42,622 nt of DNA from CAZKCK01 sp964552325 (GCA_964552325.1 CAZKHA010000010.1:1-42622); one strand, 5' to 3'. Shown: positions 1 through 9,947, numbered from the stretch's first letter. Program-made: numbers and translations. The notes: generated by a model not told the origin, from the sequence alone.

Positions 1-411
1 CCCCCTCGTCTTCTCCCCCTCTCGCCTTCTCACCTCTGATCCCTCCCTGCAAAGATTCCGCGTACCATGTCTTCGTCCTCCATGCCCTTCGGTACTGCCT
101 CCTACAAAACTTCTATAAAAACACATTGGTAGCCCGTCAATTAGCTAAACTGCGTCCGATCTTTACCACAATTCATGTTTGCGGCGGAAGATTTCCAGCT
201 AAGCAAAGACCATACAAACATTCAGAAAAAACCACATCAAAGTTTATCATATTAGCCCAATTGATTAGTTTAGCTGCTTGAAAATTTCACGTAAATATTA
301 GTCGATATCAACCTAAAACATCTCCAAATTCACAATTACCTGAACGATGCATTGTTGCTCTACATAGTTTTATAACATTCATCGCTTAACTTTAGTTTTT
401 AGTCAACTCAA
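1..411. other. Noncoding left edge with pyrimidine-rich tract
   Basis: No convincing gene lies here. Bases 1-50 are strongly pyrimidine-rich on the plus strand (runs such as TTCTCCCCCTCTC at 11-23), and that 13-mer recurs at 38711-38723 in the large noncoding stretch near the other end. The rest is AT-rich. A weak promoter-like box TAACTTTA at 387-394 lies just before the gene at 412, but its upstream partner is not clear. Confidence 0.5.
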
Positions 412-1455
412 ATGAATATCTACCTCAAAATCTCGATAAAACTTATAAGCCTCTTTTTGCTCTTACTACTTGTAAACCAAGTATATAAAATAACTTTTTG
501 GCCAAAAGACATTAGCAAGCATGCCGATGTATTAGAAAACCTTTGGAACGTCCCGGCAGATGCAGACGCCATCTACTTCGGCGAATCTTCTAATTTCCAT
601 GTGCCAGAGGGTGATACCGTAAAGCATCGAATTAGCGAGATTTTGGATGGTATGCTTACGGATACAAAACTTGCCACTGTTGATAATGCGGGGCTACATG
701 CAGGCACGTATAAGGCCTTAATGGACAATCTTCCAAAATCCATGCATCTAAAATTTGTTATAATTACAATGAACTACCGTTCGTTTGGTGCTGCATGGCG
801 TTATGCTGATTTTGAAAATTATCTTGCTAAAACCAGCCTCATGCTCGAGCCTTGCCTTCCGGTCGTAAACAAGTTTAGGGTTTCGTTGCGCGATTACGAT
901 AATCAGACAAACGCATACCGTCAACAGCAAATTAGGGATGCTTGGAGAAACGAAACCTTTGAAGTGCCTGGCCTATCCTATAATAATGTAATAGCTTGGG
1001 ATTCTGCAATGGCCTGGGGCGCTTTTAAAGCCAGCAATGCATTGTTGAATGACACAACCATTCCTTTAGCCTGCCATTATATCAAGAACTTCGCATTTAC
1101 ACTTGACACAATAAACAATGAGCGAATTAACGATCTTGACAGATTGGTTGAAATTGCTCGAAAGCGGAATATTAAAGTCGTTTTTAACCTACTTTCTGAA
1201 AACATGCAGCAAGCCAATGACCTAGTTGGCCCCATGCTTACCAATATGATGGAAGACAATTGCCAGCTTTTAATTGACAGATACACTCAAAAAGGCGCTT
1301 TGGTGATCAACAACCTTTATGTTGTTCCTGATTCTTGTTTTGTTGACCGGAATTGGCCTACCGAGCATTACAATCTTGCAGGCAAGGAACTTGTTGCGCA
1401 AGCTTTGGCTAAGGGCTTAAAAAAGGAAGGCTTAGCAAATAATACACTGTATTAA
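412..1455 (+). CDS. SGNH-hydrolase-like protein, membrane-anchored or exported
   Basis: Predicted 347-residue protein with an N-terminal hydrophobic segment (about residues 8-24) that could be a signal anchor. Residues 56-63 read FGESSNFH, which fits the block I nucleophile region of SGNH/GDSL hydrolases. Near the C-terminus D312-x6-H319 followed by YNLAGKELV matches the Asp/His block that closes the fold in DltD/AlgX-like acyl-transfer or esterase proteins. The family assignment rests on these two ends only; the middle (residues 80-300) I do not recognise. Such proteins are often partners of MBOAT O-acyltransferases, but the upstream neighbour is outside the window, so a role in acylating a surface polymer is inference. 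The ATG at 412 is the first in frame and follows an AT-rich leader. Confidence 0.6.
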   Translation: MNIYLKISIKLISLFLLLLLVNQVYKITFWPKDISKHADVLENLWNVPADADAIYFGESSNFHVPEGDTVKHRISEILDGMLTDTKLATVDNAGLHAGTYKALMDNLPKSMHLKFVIITMNYRSFGAAWRYADFENYLAKTSLMLEPCLPVVNKFRVSLRDYDNQTNAYRQQQIRDAWRNETFEVPGLSYNNVIAWDSAMAWGAFKASNALLNDTTIPLACHYIKNFAFTLDTINNERINDLDRLVEIARKRNIKVVFNLLSENMQQANDLVGPMLTNMMEDNCQLLIDRYTQKGALVINNLYVVPDSCFVDRNWPTEHYNLAGKELVAQALAKGLKKEGLANNTLY

Positions 1456-1636
1456 TGTTATTTAACAGAGATGTTTGTGATTTTGGCCCAGGTGTTCGCT
1501 TTTGATACAAAATTGTACGGAATGATACACACCGACTTTTCTGCTTGAACTAAACCCTTAAGGACCAATACGCAAACCCAAAAAAGCAGATTGGCCTGAT
1601 TTGTGAGAACAGGTCGCACACTAACAATCCTATACT

Positions 1637-3685
1637 ATGAACACAAAAATTACTTTCTCATTGCTTACAATTAGCTGCCTTTTAGTTGGCAATCTGTTGG
1701 CTGGCGACCCACCGGTCGATAAGCAAAAAAAAGCCATTGATGTGGCTTACATGGACTTAACTGTAAAACCCGGAAACGATTTTTTCAGTTATGCCAATGG
1801 CGGTTGGCTACAAAAAAACCCAATCCCCGATCAATATACGAGTTATGGCGCCTTTACCGTATTGTATGAAGAAAACCGCAAAAACCTGCAAGACTTGGTG
1901 GTAGAAGCCTCCAAAACAAAAGCACCAAAAGGTTCAATTTCCCAAAAAATTGGGGATTTTTATCTGTCGGGTATGGATACCACAACGATAGAAAAACTCG
2001 GAACCAAGCCCTTACAAGCTGATTTTAAACGTATTGAAAGCATCAAAGATTTAAAAGGCATCGTATCGATGGTTGGTGCTCTTCAAACCAAAGGCGTTTA
2101 TCCGATGTTTTACCTTTTCAGCTCGGCCGATCCTAAAAACAGCGATATGGTGATTGCAAACTTGTACCAAGGAGGATTAGGCTTACCAGAAGTTGATTAC
2201 TACTTGGACCAAGATCCCTCCATGCAAGAAATTCGCACCGAATATGTGAAACATATTGCCAAAATGCTTGAACTAAGCGGTGAAACTCCTGAGGAATCAG
2301 CTAAACAAGCCGAATTAGTATTTACGATCGAAAAGCGATTGGCTGAAAAATCCCTTAACATGGTAGATAGGCGCGACCCTAATCGCACGTATAACAAAAT
2401 GCCTTTCAGCCAATTGGTTTCAAGCACCCCAAATTTCGATTGGCAAGCTTATTTCGCAGCAATTGGCATGACACCGCCTTCAGAAATTAATGTACGAATG
2501 CCCGGATTCATCCAAAACCTTTCGCAGATGCTTTCGGAAGTTCCTGTAAACGATTGGAAACTATACCTTAAATGGAATATCATTGATAATTCGGCACCCT
2601 ATTTAAGTTCAGCTTTTGTAAAACAAAACTTTGATTTTAACAATGCCTTCTTATCTGGACAAAAAGTGATGCAACCCCGTTGGAAGCGCGTTCTTAATGC
2701 CACCAGTGGCGGTTTAGGTGAAGCCATTGGCAAACTTTATGTTGAAAAGTTCTTCCCTCCCCAGGCCAAAGAACGCATGCTACAATTAGTCGAGAATTTG
2801 CGTATATCGCTTGGACATCGCATCAAAAAACTCGATTGGATGAGTGGTACAACCAAACAATTAGCCCTTGAAAAGCTTGATGCCATGCGCGTAAAAATCG
2901 GATATCCTGACAAATGGGTTGATTATTCGGGTCTTGATGTAAGCTCTTCATCCTATTTGCAAAACATTTGGAGTGCCAACAACTTTGAGTTTAAACGCGA
3001 TTTGGCCAAAATTGGAAAACCGGTTGACAAGGAAGAATGGGGTATGACCCCACAGACGGTTAATGCAGGTTATAACCCAACCCAAAACGAGATAATGTTT
3101 CCGGCTGGCATTCTTCAGCCGCCATTTTTCTACCTCGATGCCGATGATGCCGTTAATTATGGCGCCATAGGTGTTGTTATTGGCCACGAAATGACCCATG
3201 GTTTTGATGATCAAGGGCGCAAGTATGACAAAAACGGCAATTTGGCAGATTGGTGGGCACCTGAAGATGCCGAAAAATTCAACAGCAAGACCAAGGTGCT
3301 CGTATATCAATACGACTCGTACAAAATGCTTGATTCATTGGGAGTTAATGGCGAAATGACCTTAGGTGAAAACATTGCAGATAACGGCGGATTACAAATT
3401 TCGTTACATGCCTTCCACAAATCATGCAAAGAAAGCAAGTCAGATATGGGACAAATTGACGGTTTTACCCCAGAACAACGGTTCTTTTTGTCGTATGCCA
3501 ACATCTGGAAAGAAAATATTAGAGATAAATCCCTTGCCCGTATGCTTAAAGAAGATGTGCATTCCCCAGCAAAAGCAAGGGTTAACAGAGCTTTGTTCAA
3601 TATTGATGAGTTCTATAGAGCCTTTAATATTGGTGAAAACGAAAAACTTTTTATACCAATTGCCGAAAGAGCAAAAGTTTGGTAA
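1637..3685 (+). CDS. M13 family zinc metallopeptidase (neprilysin/PepO-like), exported
   Basis: 682 residues, the usual length for bacterial M13 endopeptidases. An N-terminal signal peptide (residues 1-22, ending near LLAG) predicts export to the periplasm or surface. The zinc site is complete: HEMTH at 517-521 gives two His ligands and the catalytic Glu, and GENIADNGG at 577-585 gives the third ligand E578 and the Asp that orients His. The substrate-binding NAGYNP motif is at 476-481, and the protein ends in AKVW, resembling the conserved C-terminal CxVW of the family. The N-terminal half matches the helical M13_N lid domain. These enzymes cut oligopeptides. The gene seems to be transcribed alone, with a terminator at 3752-3790. 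Confidence 0.95.
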   Translation: MNTKITFSLLTISCLLVGNLLAGDPPVDKQKKAIDVAYMDLTVKPGNDFFSYANGGWLQKNPIPDQYTSYGAFTVLYEENRKNLQDLVVEASKTKAPKGSISQKIGDFYLSGMDTTTIEKLGTKPLQADFKRIESIKDLKGIVSMVGALQTKGVYPMFYLFSSADPKNSDMVIANLYQGGLGLPEVDYYLDQDPSMQEIRTEYVKHIAKMLELSGETPEESAKQAELVFTIEKRLAEKSLNMVDRRDPNRTYNKMPFSQLVSSTPNFDWQAYFAAIGMTPPSEINVRMPGFIQNLSQMLSEVPVNDWKLYLKWNIIDNSAPYLSSAFVKQNFDFNNAFLSGQKVMQPRWKRVLNATSGGLGEAIGKLYVEKFFPPQAKERMLQLVENLRISLGHRIKKLDWMSGTTKQLALEKLDAMRVKIGYPDKWVDYSGLDVSSSSYLQNIWSANNFEFKRDLAKIGKPVDKEEWGMTPQTVNAGYNPTQNEIMFPAGILQPPFFYLDADDAVNYGAIGVVIGHEMTHGFDDQGRKYDKNGNLADWWAPEDAEKFNSKTKVLVYQYDSYKMLDSLGVNGEMTLGENIADNGGLQISLHAFHKSCKESKSDMGQIDGFTPEQRFFLSYANIWKENIRDKSLARMLKEDVHSPAKARVNRALFNIDEFYRAFNIGENEKLFIPIAERAKVW

Positions 3686-3751
3686 GGTTTTTGTATCTAA
3701 CGAACCAGCAGTTTTGGTTAAAAACTCATAATTTTTGGTTAGTGATGAAGG

Positions 3752-3790
3752 TTGGGCGCCGTCGGGATGACGAGGCCCAATCGTTTTTTT
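3752..3790 (+). terminator. Intrinsic terminator after the M13 peptidase gene
   Basis: Arms TTGGGC (3752-3757) and GCCCAA (3775-3780) pair, with an inner GTC/GAC pairing in the 17-base loop. The second arm is followed by TCG and seven T residues (3784-3790). It sits 66 bases past the M13 stop codon and points the same way. Confidence 0.7.
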
Positions 3791-3978
3791 GGGACGTTTC
3801 TTTATTAACTAAATATCTGTTTTTAAGAATGTTATGTTATTTTTATTCCAAAATTTTTGAACACAGCCACAAATTTATGGCACTGAGGTTTAATTAAACA
3901 CCAACCCATCGCATTATAATCACAAGAATTGAGAGGTTGAAAAGTGCAAGGCATAACACCCTATAGTGTGTCAAAATG

Positions 3979-4545
3979 CTATTTTGCTTTCCCATTTTGA
4001 AAATACTGTTCATGTAACACCTTTCCATGATCGAATTCGATGCGATACCGCACCGATCCATCTGGATAATACAATGACCATACACTATCTTTGCGGCCAT
4101 TGTAAAACTTACCCTTCAATTGCAACGAACCCAATGGATCATACTTTATCCAAAAACCATGGGGTTTGCCTTGCTTATAAGCCTGCTCCCAACGCTTCTT
4201 GCCTTTGCGTCCAAACACCAACACCGTTCCATCAGCTTTTCCATCAACAAAGGGAACAACCCATTTAATTTGCCCATTTTGAAAAAAGGTCTTGTAGCTA
4301 CCTTCAAAATTTTGCTTATTAGGGTTCACAAACAGGCTAGAGGACTCAACCCACTTAATATCTTGGTGGCCAACATGCTTAAGCTTTTCAACAGGTGAGC
4401 TTTGAATTCCAGCATCACGTACAATTTTGGTGGCAACGTATTCGTTGTCAATTATCTTCTTATCAAAAATCCAAATTAGCAATACCGCACCTATAGTAAG
4501 TATCATAAGACTTAGGCTTACAAGTTTAGGTGAGGGAGCTTTCAT
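3979..4545 (-). CDS. MORN-repeat (YwqK-like) protein with one N-terminal membrane segment
   Basis: 188 residues. Residues 8-27 form a single hydrophobic segment, so the protein is probably anchored with the rest in the periplasm. From about residue 75 to the end come at least four degenerate repeats of the form G-x-Y/F-x-x-x-F/Y-x-N/D-G-x-x (for example KTFFQNGQIKW, IKYDPLGSLQLKGKFYNGRK, SLYYPDGSVRYRIEF, HEQYFQNGK), the MORN_2 pattern found in proteins often labelled 'toxin-antitoxin system YwqK family antitoxin'. No toxin partner is adjacent, so that label should not be taken as function. It has its own strong promoter and is flanked by genes on both strands, so it appears monocistronic. Confidence 0.75.
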   Translation of the reverse strand: MKAPSPKLVSLSLMILTIGAVLLIWIFDKKIIDNEYVATKIVRDAGIQSSPVEKLKHVGHQDIKWVESSSLFVNPNKQNFEGSYKTFFQNGQIKWVVPFVDGKADGTVLVFGRKGKKRWEQAYKQGKPHGFWIKYDPLGSLQLKGKFYNGRKDSVWSLYYPDGSVRYRIEFDHGKVLHEQYFQNGKAK

Positions 4546-4570
4546 AGGGTAAACAGTATTTTAACAACTG

Positions 4571-4602
4571 CAAACCTACTGCTATTATTGAACACAAACA
4601 AA
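4571..4602 (-). promoter_or_regulatory. Bacteroidota-type promoter for the MORN protein
   Basis: Read on the minus strand: TTTG (4602-4599), a 20-base spacer, then TAGGTTTG (4578-4571), an exact match to the TTTG / TAnnTTTG consensus of the primary sigma factor in this phylum. It lies 26 bases before the start codon at 4545. Confidence 0.75.
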
Positions 4603-4635
4603 TGTTGTGCAGGTTTACAGAAAAGATTCCTCCAA

Positions 4636-4666
4636 ATAAAAAAGCCACCCCAAAGAAGGTGGCCTT
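4636..4666 (-). terminator. Intrinsic terminator after the M16 peptidase gene
   Basis: GCCACC (4644-4649) pairs with GGTGGC (4658-4663). On the minus strand the hairpin is followed by TTTTTT (complement of 4638-4643). It begins 21 bases past the stop codon of the M16 gene. Confidence 0.8.
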
Positions 4667-4686
4667 TCAGTGTTATTTCTTGATAA

Positions 4687-7527
4687 TCAATTCTTCATAT
4701 TGGGATTATTGACTGATTTAGTCATATCGGAAGGCATAAGGGTTACTTGTACAATATTGCTTCCATCGTAATACTTTTGTGCACATTCCTTAATCTTGGC
4801 AAGGCTTAAGTTCTTCAGCATGGTATCGTAGGTTAATATGCTTTCATACGATTCGGCGTCAAAGTCTTTTGCTGGCAAGGCGTTATTCCAGAAGCTGTTC
4901 TCCTTTAGGCCCTCGGCCCTTGTTTTGGCTTTGTTTTCAATAAAGTTGTTAAGCTGTTTTTCATCAGGGCCTTGTGTCCTTAGCTTCTCGATTTCGGCTA
5001 ATACAATCCCCGAAAGCTTTTCAGCATTTAGCGGGTCGCAATCAAAACGTATATTGAGTTGGTACGAAGGGTTTGGGTATTTACTTTGCGAAGTGTAAAC
5101 ACTTGCACCATAAGTGCCACTTTCCTCCTCACGAATTGTTTCGACATACCTAAAACTCAAAATATCGTTTATGGCCGATAAGGCAATCCGATCCATAGGG
5201 TCGTAAGTGTAATTACCCGACAAAGCGATATACACGGTGGCTTTTGCATCCTCCATGTCTTTAACAACGGTTTTCTTTACGATTCCTTTTGGAGCTTTAA
5301 TGTTTACGTCTTTCCATGTTTCATCACGCTTAATACTTGGCAGTCCGCCCAGATATTTCTCAACAAGAGGCTTCAAAGCAACAAGGTCGAGGCTGCCCAC
5401 GAAAAAGAAGGTAAAGTTATTGGCATCAATAAATCGTTCCTTATAAATGGCATCCATGACTCGCAAATCCGCTTCTGCTAATCGCTGAACATTCAATGGC
5501 TTACGATATGGACTGTAGTTAGCCATCGTAACAGTAATGGTATCGTTAAAAGCATTCTCAGGGTTAAGGCTGCTGTTTTCGAGGAAGCCTTTCATCCGGT
5601 TTATAAAAGAGCCAAATGTTTTATCGTCGGCTCGTGGGGCCGTAAATGATAAATAAGTGAGCTGCAGTAAGGTTTCGAGATCGGCTTTTGAGGAGCTCCC
5701 AGAAAAGCCTTCTTGGAGTTCGCGAATAAAAGGGCTGACTTGAACCATCTTTCCACTCAATGCCTTTTGCAACTCAATATTATCGAATTCGCTCAAACCG
5801 CTCTCGCCAATTACGGAGGTGGCAAAATTTGCCGAAAGGTTCTGGCTAACTGGATACAAGGAGCTTCCGCCCTTACTATATGCCGTCATCAGGATTTCGT
5901 CATCTTTAAAATCGGTAGGTTTTAAAACAACCTTAACTCCATTTGCCAAAACCCATTCTACCACACCAACACTTTCAATTTTGCTTTCCTTAACAACTTT
6001 GCTAGGCTTAGGATCTTTGGCCATCAATGGTTTATTAGAAACCTTATCAACATACGGCTCCAACTTTTCTTTTTCGACACTTGCCAACAATCCCAATACT
6101 TGCTCTTCAGTAGGATAAACCAAGCCTTCTTTATCAGGTCCTTGGATGATGATAACCCTATTTTTGTCGGTTATCCATTTGGATGGCAATGCATTTAACT
6201 CGTTAAGCTGAATGCCTGGCAAAATTTGGCTAGCCAAAAGGAAGCTGTTTTCGGCTCCAGGAATGGGTTCTTTTTCGAGGAAATTGCTAAAGTACTCCCA
6301 CACATATTGGTCGGAGCGCTGTTTGTTGCGTTCATTGTACTGGTTTTCGATCGATTTAAACATTTCTATTTTCGCACGCTCGAACTCGGTAGCCGTAAAA
6401 CCAAATCGTTTTACACGTTCGTTTTCAGTAGCCAAGGCTTTAAGCGTTACAAGTTCTTCGCCACTTTTAGCAACGGCAAAAGAACGGAAAGCGTCTTTTG
6501 ACCGCACCAGCGAAGCGTAAAACGTATAGCCATAAACGAAAGGAGGAGTGGCTGATTGAACTAATTCATTCAAGCGCGCATTCATCATTTGATTGTACAG
6601 CCCATGAACAAGCCCTTGCCTGTAATAACCCATGTTTTTTTCTTCGGCAGGAGCATGTTTATACGCCATTTGAACAATGGTGTACTGAGCTTCTTTATCT
6701 TTTTCGATCGAAACCAGGGTTTGCTCATGATCAGGAATTTCGGAAATAGTCCGTGGGCGCTTCATTTTATCGGCAGGAAGTGTTGAAAACAATTTTTCTA
6801 TTTTTTGCTGAATAAGTTTGGGATCAAAATCACCAACAGCAATAATTGCTTGTAAATCGGGACGATACCAATGATTATAGAAGCTTGTTAGGGTTTCGTA
6901 CTTAAAATTATCAATGATGGCTATATCACCAATTACATCATGTGTGGCATATTTTGAATTATAGTACAGCTTTTTATCGCTGCGTTTGTTCATGCGTTCC
7001 ATAGCGCCTCGTCCGGTACGCCATTCTTCGTGAATTACGCCACGTTCGGCATCTATTTCTTCTTTTTCGAACAGAATATTGCCCGCCCAATCATATAGAA
7101 TCATGAGTGATGTGTCGATGTGGGCTGGATCGGCTACGGGAACTTTTTGAAGCATATATGCCGTAACATCATGGCTGGTAAATGCGTTAATCTCTGGACC
7201 AAATTTCATTCCAATTGATTGCAAATAGTTGATTATTTGCTTTTTGTGAAAATTTTTGGTTCCATTAAAGGCCATATGCTCGCAAAAATGGGCTAATCCA
7301 TTTTGATCAGCATCTTCAAGAATAGCGCCCGCATCCACAACAAGGTAAAACTCAGCTCGTTCTTTTGGAAGCTCGTTCTTTCGGATGTAATATGTGAGTC
7401 CGTTGCTAAGCTTACCAATTGTTACGCCTTGGTCGGCAGGTACTGGTTTTGCGGGATCAAAGGCCGCTTGGCTAAATGCCAGCATGCTAATAGCAATTGC
7501 AAAAAACAATACAATGAGTCGTTTCAT
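4687..7527 (-). CDS. Large M16 family zinc peptidase (PqqL-like), exported
   Basis: 946 residues from the ATG at 7527, which begins a clear signal peptide (MKRLIVLFFAIAISMLAFSQ). An open frame continues further upstream through an assembly gap to 7695 but has no signal peptide character, so I reject that start. The inverted zinc motif HFCEH (80-84) supplies His ligands and the catalytic Glu, and E161 in the block ERGVIHEEW, 77 residues after H84, is the expected third ligand. The length fits the two-lobed form (M16 plus M16_C, repeated); the second lobe from about residue 500 lacks HxxEH and should be the inactive half. Such proteins degrade peptides in the periplasm. Transcribed alone between a promoter at 7553-7586 and a terminator at 4636-4666. 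Confidence 0.93.
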   Translation of the reverse strand: MKRLIVLFFAIAISMLAFSQAAFDPAKPVPADQGVTIGKLSNGLTYYIRKNELPKERAEFYLVVDAGAILEDADQNGLAHFCEHMAFNGTKNFHKKQIINYLQSIGMKFGPEINAFTSHDVTAYMLQKVPVADPAHIDTSLMILYDWAGNILFEKEEIDAERGVIHEEWRTGRGAMERMNKRSDKKLYYNSKYATHDVIGDIAIIDNFKYETLTSFYNHWYRPDLQAIIAVGDFDPKLIQQKIEKLFSTLPADKMKRPRTISEIPDHEQTLVSIEKDKEAQYTIVQMAYKHAPAEEKNMGYYRQGLVHGLYNQMMNARLNELVQSATPPFVYGYTFYASLVRSKDAFRSFAVAKSGEELVTLKALATENERVKRFGFTATEFERAKIEMFKSIENQYNERNKQRSDQYVWEYFSNFLEKEPIPGAENSFLLASQILPGIQLNELNALPSKWITDKNRVIIIQGPDKEGLVYPTEEQVLGLLASVEKEKLEPYVDKVSNKPLMAKDPKPSKVVKESKIESVGVVEWVLANGVKVVLKPTDFKDDEILMTAYSKGGSSLYPVSQNLSANFATSVIGESGLSEFDNIELQKALSGKMVQVSPFIRELQEGFSGSSSKADLETLLQLTYLSFTAPRADDKTFGSFINRMKGFLENSSLNPENAFNDTITVTMANYSPYRKPLNVQRLAEADLRVMDAIYKERFIDANNFTFFFVGSLDLVALKPLVEKYLGGLPSIKRDETWKDVNIKAPKGIVKKTVVKDMEDAKATVYIALSGNYTYDPMDRIALSAINDILSFRYVETIREEESGTYGASVYTSQSKYPNPSYQLNIRFDCDPLNAEKLSGIVLAEIEKLRTQGPDEKQLNNFIENKAKTRAEGLKENSFWNNALPAKDFDAESYESILTYDTMLKNLSLAKIKECAQKYYDGSNIVQVTLMPSDMTKSVNNPNMKN

Positions 7528-7552
7528 GGTGTTTAATTTAATTATTGTGCAA

Positions 7553-7586
7553 CAAAGATATACAAAATGAAGCGAACTGTGTAAAC
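7553..7586 (-). promoter_or_regulatory. Promoter for the M16 peptidase gene
   Basis: On the minus strand GTTTAC (7586-7581), 20 bases, then TATCTTTG (7560-7553). The downstream box matches TAnnTTTG exactly; the upstream box is one base off TTTG. It lies 25 bases from the start codon at 7527. Confidence 0.6.
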
Positions 7587-7628
7587 TTATCCAATGTGTT
7601 GTTCTTTTAAACAACCTTAAACAACATG

Positions 7629-7638
7629 NNNNNNNNNN
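7629..7638. other. 10-N assembly gap
   Basis: Ten unknown bases. The true length is not given by the sequence. It falls in the M16/gyrB intergenic region, so the adjacency of these two genes depends on scaffolding. Confidence 0.95.
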
Positions 7639-7910
7639 AAATTTAAACCTATAATTTGAGTTCAAGGCTTGGTATTGAGCAGTTTTGGCAGCCAAAACCC
7701 AAGTCCTTTATCCGAATCTGGATGACAGCGGTGCATATTTGCCCATCACATGGGTTAAAAAATTTGATAAACGATTGGTTAATAAGAGTTAAAGCTCAAT
7801 CAACCTCAAATGTTGATAATTTATACGTAGCTAAGATGGTTTTACTTAAGGGTGATAGCGGAAATTTTTGTATCTTCGCAGGTAAGTTTTTGTAATATAA
7901 TTAATTGATT

Positions 7911-9875
7911 ATGAGCGACGAAGAAAAAAGCCTACTGGCTAACGAAACCTATACAGCCGATAATATCCAAGTATTGGAAGGCCTCGAAGCAGTTAGGAAA
8001 CGCCCAGCCATGTACATTGGTGATATTAGCTCAAAAGGCTTGCATCACTTGGTGTACGAAGTAGTTGATAATTCAATAGATGAGGCTCTTGCAGGTTACT
8101 GCTCCAACATCGAGGTTACCATTCATCCCGACAATTCGATAACCGTACGTGATAATGGCCGTGGCATACCGGTGGATATGCACGAAAAAGAAAAGAAATC
8201 GGCATTGGAGGTTGTTATGACAGTGCTGCATGCCGGTGGTAAGTTCGATAAAGGCTCATATAAGGTTTCTGGAGGTTTGCATGGTGTGGGTGTATCTTGC
8301 GTGAATGCCCTTTCTGAAGATTTATGGGTAAAAGTTTACCGCGATGAAAAGGTTTATTACCAAGAATATCACTGTGGCAAACCCGTTGAACCCGTTAAAG
8401 TTATAGGTGAAAGCACGGGCAATGGGACCGAAACGCATTTTAAACCTGATAGCAGCATTTTTATTGTAACGGTGTTTGACCCAGAGATTCTTGTAGGACG
8501 TCTTCGCGAACTTGCCTTTTTAAACAAGGGCATACGCTTGGCTATTACTGATTTACGAACTACCGACGATAAAGGCAATGTATTTACTAAGGAGTTTTGT
8601 TCTGAAAAAGGCCTGGTAGATTTTATTGATTACCTGGACGAAACACGTGAAAAGCTCATGCCCGAAGCAATTTATATGGAAGGTGAGCGCAGCGGCACGC
8701 CCATGGAGATTGTAATGCAATACAACACTTCTTTTTCGGAAAACATTCATGCCTACGTAAACAATATTAACACCCACGAGGGAGGCACACATTTAGCAGG
8801 TTTCCGTCGCGGACTTACGCGCACCTTAAAATCCTATGCCGAAAAATCAGGCATGCTTAAAAACCTGAAATTTGATATTAATGGCGATGACTTCCGCGAA
8901 GGGCTTACTGCGATTATCTCCGTTAAGGTGGCTGAACCTCAATTTGAAGGCCAAACCAAAACCAAGCTTGGAAACAATGAGGTAATGGGGTATGTGGACC
9001 AAGTTGTGGCCGAAGGACTTAACTATTATCTTGAGGAGCATCCCAAAGAAGCACGCACCATTGTTAACAAGGTTATTTTAGCTGCAACAGCCCGCCATGC
9101 AGCACGTAAAGCCCGAGAACTTGTTCAGCGCAAAAGCGTGCTCACAGGTTCTGGTTTGCCAGGCAAACTGGCCGACTGCTCCGAGCGAGATCCTGCACTT
9201 GCTGAGATTTATCTAGTTGAGGGTGATTCAGCAGGCGGCACAGCCAAACAAGGCCGCGACAGAAAATTTCAGGCCATTTTGCCTTTGCGTGGCAAAATAT
9301 TGAACGTGGAGAAAGCTATGCCACATAAAATCTACGACAGCGAAGAAATTAAAAATATTTTTACCGCACTAGGAGTAAGCATTGGTACTGAAGAAGATAG
9401 CAAAGCTCTAAACCTAGTAAAGCTGCGTTATCACAAAATTGTGATTATGACCGATGCTGACGTGGATGGAAGCCACATAGCAACGCTAATCTTGACCTTC
9501 TTCTTTAGGCATATGAAAGAACTAATTGAAAACGGTTATGTTTATATAGCCACGCCTCCCTTGTATTTGGTAAAGCGTGGCAACACTGAGCGCTATTGCT
9601 GGACCGAAGAACAACGCCAAGCTATTGTAAATGAGTTATCAAAGGACGGCAGCGAAAAAGGAATCCACATTCAACGCTACAAAGGTCTTGGCGAAATGAA
9701 CGCCGAGCAACTTTGGAGCACCACAATGGATCCAGGCTTTAGAACCTTAAGGCAAGTTACCATTGACAATGGAACGGAGGCTGATCGAATATTCTCAATG
9801 CTAATGGGTGATGAAGTGCCCCCCCGTAGAGAATTTATTGAGAAAAACGCCAAATACGCCAATATCGACGTATAA
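7911..9875 (+). CDS. gyrB: DNA gyrase subunit B
   Basis: 654 residues from the ATG at 7911; a TTG six bases earlier is possible but less likely. This is the ATPase subunit of the gyrase that introduces negative supercoils. The GHKL ATPase signs are present in order: EVVDNSIDEALAGYC, DNGRGIPV and GGLHGVGVSCVNALS in the first 130 residues. The TOPRIM part shows LVEGDSAGG near residue 440 and the metal-binding DADVDGSH near residue 518. The C-terminus keeps the RYKGLGEMN block that contacts GyrA. The length fits the short form usual in Bacteroidota, without the insert of gamma-proteobacterial GyrB. DadvdGSH and the EGDSAGG motif separate type II topoisomerase B subunits from other GHKL enzymes; ParE is the alternative but the phylum-typical sequence favours GyrB. 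Confidence 0.95.
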   Translation: MSDEEKSLLANETYTADNIQVLEGLEAVRKRPAMYIGDISSKGLHHLVYEVVDNSIDEALAGYCSNIEVTIHPDNSITVRDNGRGIPVDMHEKEKKSALEVVMTVLHAGGKFDKGSYKVSGGLHGVGVSCVNALSEDLWVKVYRDEKVYYQEYHCGKPVEPVKVIGESTGNGTETHFKPDSSIFIVTVFDPEILVGRLRELAFLNKGIRLAITDLRTTDDKGNVFTKEFCSEKGLVDFIDYLDETREKLMPEAIYMEGERSGTPMEIVMQYNTSFSENIHAYVNNINTHEGGTHLAGFRRGLTRTLKSYAEKSGMLKNLKFDINGDDFREGLTAIISVKVAEPQFEGQTKTKLGNNEVMGYVDQVVAEGLNYYLEEHPKEARTIVNKVILAATARHAARKARELVQRKSVLTGSGLPGKLADCSERDPALAEIYLVEGDSAGGTAKQGRDRKFQAILPLRGKILNVEKAMPHKIYDSEEIKNIFTALGVSIGTEEDSKALNLVKLRYHKIVIMTDADVDGSHIATLILTFFFRHMKELIENGYVYIATPPLYLVKRGNTERYCWTEEQRQAIVNELSKDGSEKGIHIQRYKGLGEMNAEQLWSTTMDPGFRTLRQVTIDNGTEADRIFSMLMGDEVPPRREFIEKNAKYANIDV

Positions 9876-9900
9876 AAGCTTTATCCTACACAAACCTTAG

Positions 9901-9922
9901 CCCGGCAAATGCCGGGTTTTTT
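9901..9922 (+). terminator. Intrinsic terminator after gyrB
   Basis: CCCGGC (9901-9906), loop AAAT, GCCGGG (9911-9916), then six T. A textbook hairpin with T-tract 25 bases after the gyrB stop codon. Confidence 0.9.
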
Positions 9923-9947
9923 ATTATCACATTTACTCTTCCTATGG

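Larger units (their letters stand above)
7528..7910. other. Intergenic region between divergent M16 and gyrB genes
   Basis: 383 bases with no supported gene. It holds the M16 promoter (7553-7586), a 10-base N run (7629-7638), and a promoter-like TATCTTCG (7871-7878) before gyrB with no good upstream box. The remaining sequence is AT-rich and I see no RNA structure or repeat in it. Confidence 0.5.

Noticed and set aside
3679..3897. Small plus-strand open frame after the M13 peptidase
   Set aside because: It spans the terminator and shows no recognisable protein character.
3979..4545. Toxin-antitoxin system
   Set aside because: The MORN-type protein is often labelled as an antitoxin, but no toxin gene is adjacent.
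7528..7695. Longer upstream start for the M16 peptidase, running through the N gap
   Set aside because: The extension has no signal peptide, crosses unknown bases and passes its own promoter; the ATG at 7527 gives a proper signal peptide.
7656..7895. Plus-strand open frame before gyrB
   Set aside because: No domain or signal, beside an assembly gap, and it overlaps the likely gyrB leader.
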